From the NCBI GenBank assembly GCA_021443825.1, contig JABUTE010000040.1:1-34746 (forward strand): DNA of 34,746 nucleotides, written 5' to 3'. Under the pieces are notes generated by a model. That model ran no database searches, was not told the origin of the DNA, and saw nothing but the letters and a program-made list of their open reading frames with translations. Position 1 is the first letter of the stretch. Every line of letters begins with the position of its first letter. Position numbers and translations under genes: made by a program. Of this stretch, positions 28,537 through 34,746 are shown one piece after another. This DNA is from Bacillota bacterium (lineage in GTDB: Bacteria; Bacillota; Clostridia; Peptostreptococcales; Anaerovoracaceae).

Positions 28537-31500
28537 TTATACCAGAAAGCCATCATTCTTTTTTTCCAGCCCATCCAGAAGCTTCTTCAGATTCTTCGGG
28601 GTGATGTGGACTTTGTAATTTCTGCCTTCGGGGGTGGGATGCAGAACCGGATATTGAGCTTTCGTCTGCAGAATAAAATGCTGCTCGATGCACCACTCGA
28701 TGATATACACGAGATCCGCCTTGCTCAACCGACACAGGCTTCCATATTCTGCAATCTCGTTAAGCTTTGCGTTGCTAATCCGGTTGTTTTTGGAACCTCT
28801 AAGCACATCGGCCAGCATATGCACGCCATAGTAATGCGTTTTACTGACATGCTCCAGCCCCTGCAGCACGGTTTGCACTACATCATTCAGCGCCAGGCCC
28901 TTATAGACATATTCCTTTTTGATTTCTGCCTTTTCGATTTCAACGACGGGCTCCGAATCCCTTGCCAAGACAGGCTTTTTTGGCGCCTGCGCCGGATACG
29001 TGATCGTCTTCGGCTTTGGCTTTCGTGTTTCGGCCTCTTCCTGCGAATCTTCCAGCCCGAACATCATGTTGTATTCTGCCATACTGATCCGCTTGAAGCA
29101 GCCGGTCCCGTTCCTTCGGTAGTTCGTACAGCCAAGTAAATATCCTCCGTTGCCTTTGCCTGGTTTGACGATCAGATATCCATCCCGGCATTTGTCGCAT
29201 TTCATGATCGAAAGTTTTCCGGCCTTCGGTTCGTTAGTCATAAAGCCGCAGATCTCAGGTTCGTTGGTGCAGATATAAAGGCGAAGCCCGAATGCATTCT
29301 TATACCGATACTGCATGGGATATCCGCAGATCGGACAGGACTTTCTGCCCAATCGGGGCTGAGGGTCTTCTTCGTTCCACTCTCCTCGCAGCACTACATT
29401 CTTGTGGTCTCGCTTGAGCTCCAGTAAAAACTCCGACGGATTCTGCTCCGGTGCGATAAAGAACACCCTGTTTTTCGTACGGGTCATGGCCACATAGAAC
29501 AGACGCCTCTCTTCCGCGTAGTCGATGGATCGGTCTCCCTTGATTACAAACGCCAGCACAGGATCGTCCTCGATCTTCGACGGAAAACCATATGTCTCGT
29601 TTCTGCCGTTGACAACGATCACATTGTCATATCCCAGTCCTTTTGAAGCATGAGCCGTCATAAAGGTGATATCCAACTGCGGATAATTTACCGAACGCAG
29701 CTTTCCCCCGCGATTCTTGAATTCAAACAGTCCTGACCGTTCCAACTTATCGCCGTCAAAGCCAAAGCGGCCAAGAAGAAGGATCTTCGATCCGTCAGGC
29801 TTACCCTCCGCCTTGTTATAGACAACGATCTGCTCCAGCGCCGTCTCGACCGCATGGGCCATGGCATAATTGGCACCGCTGCGCCGGTCTGCATTCTGTT
29901 CCTTGCGAGAATTGTCATAGGTGTAGATGATCACCGGATCCTCCAGATGCTTCGGAGATCGCAGCTCTTTGCGGATCTGCGCCGTGTTTTTCTGGATAAA
30001 GCCTCCTGCGATGTCGATCACTTCCTGCGAATTGCGATAGGTGTTTTCGATTTTAAGAAGCTTTGCATAGCCCATCGATTCCGCAAAGTGGGTAAAGAGG
30101 CTGATATCCGACCCGCTGAAGGCATAGATCGACTGCCAGTCATCACCCACCGCCATGATCTTCGCATCAGTCACCTCCGAAAGGGCCTTTGTCAGATCGA
30201 ACCGCTGTCTCGAGATATCCTGATACTCATCGACGATGATGTATTTAAAATCCAGCTTCTGCTTCATCTCCTGAACTTCATGAAGCACTCTGGCCGACTC
30301 ATTGATCATGTCTTCAAAATCGACCGCGTGGTTCGTCTGCAGATACTGCTGATACTCAAGATAGCACTCGCGGCAGATCTCAAGAAACAGCTGGGTGCGC
30401 ACATTCTGGGTGGAACGATACATGCGGCTGAATTCTTCGACCGTATACCCATTCGTCTTGAAATTGGTGATAAATCGGCAGATCAGATTTACCAGCTTTC
30501 GGATATACCGGTTTTCTTCGTCGGAAACAAGCTTTTTGAGCACCTCTTCGTTTGGCCGGGGCTTAAGAACAAATCCATGCCTTTCCAGTTCTTCCTTCAG
30601 ATGCACCGTCAGCGCCCGCCCGTCGTTATACGCCGAGTAGGTGTAGAGCAGTGTCGTTCCGTGCTGCTTGTGCTGGCGGATCTTATCATCAATAGCCGAT
30701 CGATATGCCTGCAGTTCTTCCTGAGTAAACCGGTTGCTGCGACCATCCTCCGTGATGCCAAAATGTTCGATATAAGCAGTCTTTTCGCCCTGCCGGATCA
30801 GAAAATCGGGCGTGTAGGGCTTTTTCGCATACTGAATATCGTAGCGATAGAGGGGCTCGTACTCGTAGTCCAGATTATTCAGGTAGAGGAAGTTGGCGAT
30901 CTCCACCTCCTGGGCTGAACGCATATATTCGCCGTGAATGGTGATCTTCTTTTGGCTTCTGCGGTCGATAATCTGATGCTGATATTCATCGAAATCGCTC
31001 TTCATGGTTGAATAATTAGCTTTCGCCAGTTTATTCAACAGTTCCCTGATGTCACTGCCCTCATAGGGCTCATCGAAATAGGAAGCAAAGAACAGGATCA
31101 GTTTTTCGACCATGCTCTCATTTTTCAGGATAGAATGCTTAAAGTAATCTTGTACCACAAAGTAGAGCTTGCTTTGTTCTACGATATTCAACTTTTCTGG
31201 ATCCTGTTTGCGCAGAATGGCATTGCCTGTGGAATGGAATGTAGCGATAGGGCAATCCAACTGCAGGTCTTTGTTGATCTTATCTCTGAGCTCGCCCACC
31301 GCCTTATTGGTAAACGTGATGATGAGGATCTGCTTCGGGTCGATGCCCTGCTGCTCGACCAAATATTTTACTTTTGCCGCCACCGTAGTGGTCTTTCCTG
31401 CACCGGCACCGGCAACCACCAGGCAGTAATCTTCGTCATTGAGAACGACCCTGCGCTGATCGTCATCCAGCTGAATGTCCGGATCCACATCCTTGAGAAT

Positions 31501-31860
31501 ATCATCCAGATACGACTTCTTTTCGACAAACGAATTCGTGATGTAGGACTCGTTGTGAACATCTGCCAAAGCTGCCATGCTTTCGTAATCGTGAAGCGCT
31601 TTTTCTACCCGTTCCTGTGCAAACCGATTCTTTTTGCAGTAATCGGCCAAAAGATCGCTCTTAACAAGCACCTGAAAAAAATCGATCACCCCAGCATAGT
31701 CTTCAGCCAGCTTCGAATACTCGCTTTTTGCGATATATCGGTTCTCCGAAAGCAACTCGCTCAGGCGCAACGCAAAATCAGCCAGTGCCTTGTATTCGGC
31801 AGAAACTGGCTGCACAGGAGATGTTGTTTTCTTTTTGAACAGGGAAGTAAAAATGCTCAT
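28537..31860 (-). CDS. UvrD/Rep-type superfamily 1 helicase with nuclease-like insertion, topoisomerase-type zinc ribbons and RQC-like C-terminus
   Basis: Walker A VVAGAGAGKTTT, Walker B IIVDEYQDIS, VGDDWQSIYAFSGSD, FMTAHASKGLGYDNVIVVNG, LFYVAMTRTKNRVFF; two Cys4 clusters; C-terminal HYYGVHMLADVLRGSKNNRI...YPVLHPTPEG; start trimmed to MSIFTSLF. Confidence 0.92.
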   Translation of the reverse strand: MSIFTSLFKKKTTSPVQPVSAEYKALADFALRLSELLSENRYIAKSEYSKLAEDYAGVIDFFQVLVKSDLLADYCKKNRFAQERVEKALHDYESMAALADVHNESYITNSFVEKKSYLDDILKDVDPDIQLDDDQRRVVLNDEDYCLVVAGAGAGKTTTVAAKVKYLVEQQGIDPKQILIITFTNKAVGELRDKINKDLQLDCPIATFHSTGNAILRKQDPEKLNIVEQSKLYFVVQDYFKHSILKNESMVEKLILFFASYFDEPYEGSDIRELLNKLAKANYSTMKSDFDEYQHQIIDRRSQKKITIHGEYMRSAQEVEIANFLYLNNLDYEYEPLYRYDIQYAKKPYTPDFLIRQGEKTAYIEHFGITEDGRSNRFTQEELQAYRSAIDDKIRQHKQHGTTLLYTYSAYNDGRALTVHLKEELERHGFVLKPRPNEEVLKKLVSDEENRYIRKLVNLICRFITNFKTNGYTVEEFSRMYRSTQNVRTQLFLEICRECYLEYQQYLQTNHAVDFEDMINESARVLHEVQEMKQKLDFKYIIVDEYQDISRQRFDLTKALSEVTDAKIMAVGDDWQSIYAFSGSDISLFTHFAESMGYAKLLKIENTYRNSQEVIDIAGGFIQKNTAQIRKELRSPKHLEDPVIIYTYDNSRKEQNADRRSGANYAMAHAVETALEQIVVYNKAEGKPDGSKILLLGRFGFDGDKLERSGLFEFKNRGGKLRSVNYPQLDITFMTAHASKGLGYDNVIVVNGRNETYGFPSKIEDDPVLAFVIKGDRSIDYAEERRLFYVAMTRTKNRVFFIAPEQNPSEFLLELKRDHKNVVLRGEWNEEDPQPRLGRKSCPICGYPMQYRYKNAFGLRLYICTNEPEICGFMTNEPKAGKLSIMKCDKCRDGYLIVKPGKGNGGYLLGCTNYRRNGTGCFKRISMAEYNMMFGLEDSQEEAETRKPKPKTITYPAQAPKKPVLARDSEPVVEIEKAEIKKEYVYKGLALNDVVQTVLQGLEHVSKTHYYGVHMLADVLRGSKNNRISNAKLNEIAEYGSLCRLSKADLVYIIEWCIEQHFILQTKAQYPVLHPTPEGRNYKVHITPKNLKKLLDGLEKKNDGFLV

Positions 31861-31932
31861 AGGGGAGTCTTCTTTCGATGCAAATGATCGCAGCAAGTCA
31901 GGGAGTTCTCGGAATGAGATCGATACCAAGAG

Positions 31933-32176
31933 CTATTTGATGAACCCGTATTCAGCAAGTCTGTCGCGGCAGATGTTGTGTTCTTCTTCGGTAAAGAGGG
32001 ATTCGTATTCCGGCTTCAACACATGGGATTCGATAGAAAGATCCAACCTTTTATACAAATACAAGGTCGCAAACCCTTCTGTGCCGTCCTCTTTGCTTAC
32101 GAGCGGTTTAGCTGCAGCCGATCCACCGATACTGTTTATTAATTGCAGAAATCGGGTGGCATTGACCGATCCCCCT
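31933..32176 (-). pseudogene. 3' remnant (or frameshifted copy) of an unknown protein gene
   Basis: Long open minus frame with no usable start: ...GGSVNATRFLQLINSIGGSAAAKPLVSKEDGTEGFATLYLYKRLDLSIESHVLKPEYESLFTEEEHNICRDRLAEYGFIK*; absent from ORF track. Confidence 0.55.
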
Positions 32177-33992
32177 AAAACGGCAGCGGCTCTTCCGCTT
32201 TTACCGCTTTTTTGTAGCGGTCGGACGGAAGGCCAAGCTCCGATTCATACTGCTCGAACACACGCTCCACCGTAACGAAGGTATCGCCGTTATAGCCGGG
32301 CACCACGACAGTGTCGCCCTCCCGCACCGTCTCATCGTCGCACAGATAATCGTAGGTGCGCCCGCCGGACTGAAAGCGGATCGATATCAGACGCAGCTTT
32401 CTTCCGGACGGCGCTTCTTTTTTCGGTGCCTTCACCACATACGAAGAGCAGCAGATCCATCCGATCCGTTCGTTGTCGAAGAAGAGCTCTACCTGCTGCT
32501 CTTCGTCGTTCCACTCGGCCCAGTCGATCACCACGGGGCCATCTTTTTTTGAGGGAAGATAATAGGTCGCATCGATCAGGGTAAACTCGATTTCGGCAGT
32601 CAGCAGGCACAATTCCAGCCTCGCCATGGTGAGCAGAATGGGACGCACCCTCTGCCCAGCTCTGACGGGAACGCGAACAGCCCTGAGCACGCTGTACTTG
32701 TCGAATTTTTCGATAGAGACCGCTACCCGGTTGTTTTCCTGCAGCAGGCTGTAAAGCAGCCAGGGCTGGGGCGAGTTCAGGCTGTCGGTGAAAAAGTCGT
32801 TTTCCAGCTGTGTTTTCGTTTCATCCAGCGCTTTTCGGATGTTAGCCGCTACCGTGGTATCACCGTAGAACGAGCCCCGGGCGGTTCGCATGCGGTGAGC
32901 CAGTTCTGCCTGCAGATAATAACCGTAGGCTCTGCCGGGATCTTTTTCTTCGCCGATGCCCTTCAGATATACATTGCCCATGCGGATGGCTGCATCAGCA
33001 AAGGGAGAATTCTTGCCGTTCAGAAAGCTTTCGTAACACTGATCATAGACCATACCGTACATACTGCGGGCTGCTTTCGCACTTTTTCTGCAGCCGTAGC
33101 CGTGCGCATACATATCAGCCAGCTTATAGATGCTCTCGTAGTAGCCGTTGGCTGCCCCAAAAGAAAACATCTCGCGGGCCTTGTCGTATTCCGGCTTGCC
33201 GCCGGTGCAGCGCCCGTAATAATAAATATAGCCCAGAGTGTTGGCATACATGGGGTCGTCTGTTTTTTCCAGCAGGGCCAGCATGCAGTCGCGGGATGCC
33301 TTCCAGTCGCAGTCGTACAGCCGGTTTCCGCCGTAGCAGGCATAGCCCTTCATACGAAGCGCCTCTTCCTGACCCATCTCGCACAGCTCGTCGGTAAACT
33401 GCCGGCAGAGGGCAAGCTCGGCCTGCGTTGCGTGATCCAGACGGTCGTCCGAATCGAACTCCTCGATAAAACACGTCTTCTGCCATTGGGAAAACTGCCA
33501 CTGACTGAGGGACTTGCCGCAGTTTTCATAATACCAGTCGATATCGCCCAGGTAATCATTTTCCAACAGGGTACCTGCCGGGGCATCGTCGTCTTCCGCC
33601 TCCGACCAGAAATCCTCCAGCGCATCCCAGATCCGGGCGAACATGGACTCCTCCGTTACCGGAAGGCCCCGCACAAGGCCGGGCTCAGCCTGGTCATAAT
33701 AAGAAACGTCGCCCTTTTCGTAGATGGCATCGATGCCGAAGTCTTCTCCCAGCTGCCGGATCGGGTAAAACCAGTTTTCTGCGAATTCTTCTCCGGAGGG
33801 ATCCTTTTCGATCAGGTTGCCCAGGGCGGCGTAAAGATCCCGCAGGGTGTATTGATAAGTCTCCTGCAGGGTGAAGATATCTTCGATGATATCAAAGCTG
33901 TCTGCTCCGGGCGCAAGGTCCGCAAAATCCAGCTCATAGCGGGCAAGAGCCTTCAGATGCGCTTTGGTCAGTACGATCTTTTTATCGCTCAT
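32175..33992 (-). CDS. Sel1-like (SLR/TPR) repeat protein
   Basis: Repeats such as MYANTLGYIYYYGRCTGGKPEYDKAREMFSFGAANGYYESIYKLADMYAHGYGCRKS; start trimmed to MSDKKIV. Confidence 0.85.
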   Translation of the reverse strand: MSDKKIVLTKAHLKALARYELDFADLAPGADSFDIIEDIFTLQETYQYTLRDLYAALGNLIEKDPSGEEFAENWFYPIRQLGEDFGIDAIYEKGDVSYYDQAEPGLVRGLPVTEESMFARIWDALEDFWSEAEDDDAPAGTLLENDYLGDIDWYYENCGKSLSQWQFSQWQKTCFIEEFDSDDRLDHATQAELALCRQFTDELCEMGQEEALRMKGYACYGGNRLYDCDWKASRDCMLALLEKTDDPMYANTLGYIYYYGRCTGGKPEYDKAREMFSFGAANGYYESIYKLADMYAHGYGCRKSAKAARSMYGMVYDQCYESFLNGKNSPFADAAIRMGNVYLKGIGEEKDPGRAYGYYLQAELAHRMRTARGSFYGDTTVAANIRKALDETKTQLENDFFTDSLNSPQPWLLYSLLQENNRVAVSIEKFDKYSVLRAVRVPVRAGQRVRPILLTMARLELCLLTAEIEFTLIDATYYLPSKKDGPVVIDWAEWNDEEQQVELFFDNERIGWICCSSYVVKAPKKEAPSGRKLRLISIRFQSGGRTYDYLCDDETVREGDTVVVPGYNGDTFVTVERVFEQYESELGLPSDRYKKAVKAEEPLPF

Positions 33993-34041
33993 CGTTTGTT
34001 CCTTTCTGTTCGAGCTGCACCGCCGGGAAGATCCGGCCTTC

Positions 34042-34746
34042 TTACACCTCAAAGGTCTTTCCCGCGGCCATGGGCTGCAGGCGGTCTTTCATGACCTCCT
34101 TCATCCAGGCGAAGGCCACGGTTCCGGTGCAATGGCCGGAATAAAATACCGCGTCGCTGCTTTTCATCAGCTGCTGTGCCAGCGACTCCACCTCTTTTCT
34201 GCTATAGCCGCAGGTGCCTGCACCCAGCAGGCCCATCAGATGAAAGCCGCCGAAAAAAGCCTTGATCCGTTTTCCGGCATACTGCTGCCGAACCTCTTCG
34301 ATGATCTGTTCTATCCCTGCATGGGAACAGCTGTTGATGCATACCAGGCCATCCTCTTCTTCGAACACAACCGTCTGCTCGTGGCTGAAATCGTCGAGGG
34401 AGAGCCTGCCGTTTCGCCGGGTATACATATGGGTCTGCCTTGCCCGAAGAAGGCACCGTTGCAGATCGCTGTGGGGAACGATGCGGATGCCGTTTTCCAC
34501 ATTCAAAGCTCCGTCGACGTATACAAACCGGTCGGCATAGGTATCCAGAATGCCGGCGGGAATGCCGATATTCTCCCGCAGAACGAAGACCTTGAACAGG
34601 TAGTCACGCTCCGAGCCCTGCTGCAGATAGACCTTCGCCGTCTGATTCGCCGCAAAAAACGCAGGAAACCCGCCGGCATGGTCGTTGTGGGCATGAGAAA
34701 GAAAGGCTGCCTTTACCCCGGAAAGCTCCAGCCCCATGCGGGCCGC
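34042..34746 (-). CDS. MBL-fold metallohydrolase, 5' end outside window
   Basis: AAFLSHAHNDHAGGFPAF (HxHxDH); reading frame open to the window edge. Confidence 0.85.
   Translation of the reverse strand, partial: AARMGLELSGVKAAFLSHAHNDHAGGFPAFFAANQTAKVYLQQGSERDYLFKVFVLRENIGIPAGILDTYADRFVYVDGALNVENGIRIVPHSDLQRCLLRARQTHMYTRRNGRLSLDDFSHEQTVVFEEEDGLVCINSCSHAGIEQIIEEVRQQYAGKRIKAFFGGFHLMGLLGAGTCGYSRKEVESLAQQLMKSSDAVFYSGHCTGTVAFAWMKEVMKDRLQPMAAGKTFEV

Noticed and set aside
31861-31929. N-terminal extension of the helicase ORF (TTG start at 31929)
   Set aside because: No RBS before the TTG; MSIFTSLFKKK at 31860 is a more natural N-terminus.

Overview
The window is from a bacterium, probably Clostridia/Firmicutes, and nearly everything is coded on the minus strand. 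From 1 to 14.1 kb it holds the S10-spc-alpha ribosomal protein supercluster, read right to left from rpsJ at 14071 to a partial rpoA at 136. Two short genes missing from the ORF track, rpmJ and rpmD, and the rpoA start were found by direct reading. Upstream of rpsJ is a candidate promoter and a structured leader of about 326 nt. From 14.8 to 25.9 kb are ordinary minus-strand housekeeping genes: birA, PHP phosphoesterase, Na/Pi symporter with PhoU-like tail, flavodoxin-like reductase, PNPOx-like protein, inorganic pyrophosphatase, DUF6440, DUF3784-like membrane protein, cytidine deaminase, DUF885 peptidase with a BFD-like [2Fe-2S] protein, MFS permease and M50 peptidase. One small membrane-protein ORF with a strong RBS lies on the plus strand. 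From 25.9 to 31.9 kb is a likely operon of topoisomerase III and a composite UvrD-type helicase carrying zinc ribbons and an apparent RecQ-type RQC domain. A start-less gene remnant at 31933-32176 sits directly upstream of it. A Sel1-repeat protein and a 5'-truncated metallo-beta-lactamase-fold protein end the window. The most interesting candidates are the helicase/TopoIII pair with the adjacent gene remnant, the S10 leader, a Pho-box-like repeat before the Na/Pi symporter, and the cysteine-less small protein. No CRISPR array, tRNA, rRNA or transposon was found. All family assignments come from reading motifs; no searches were run.
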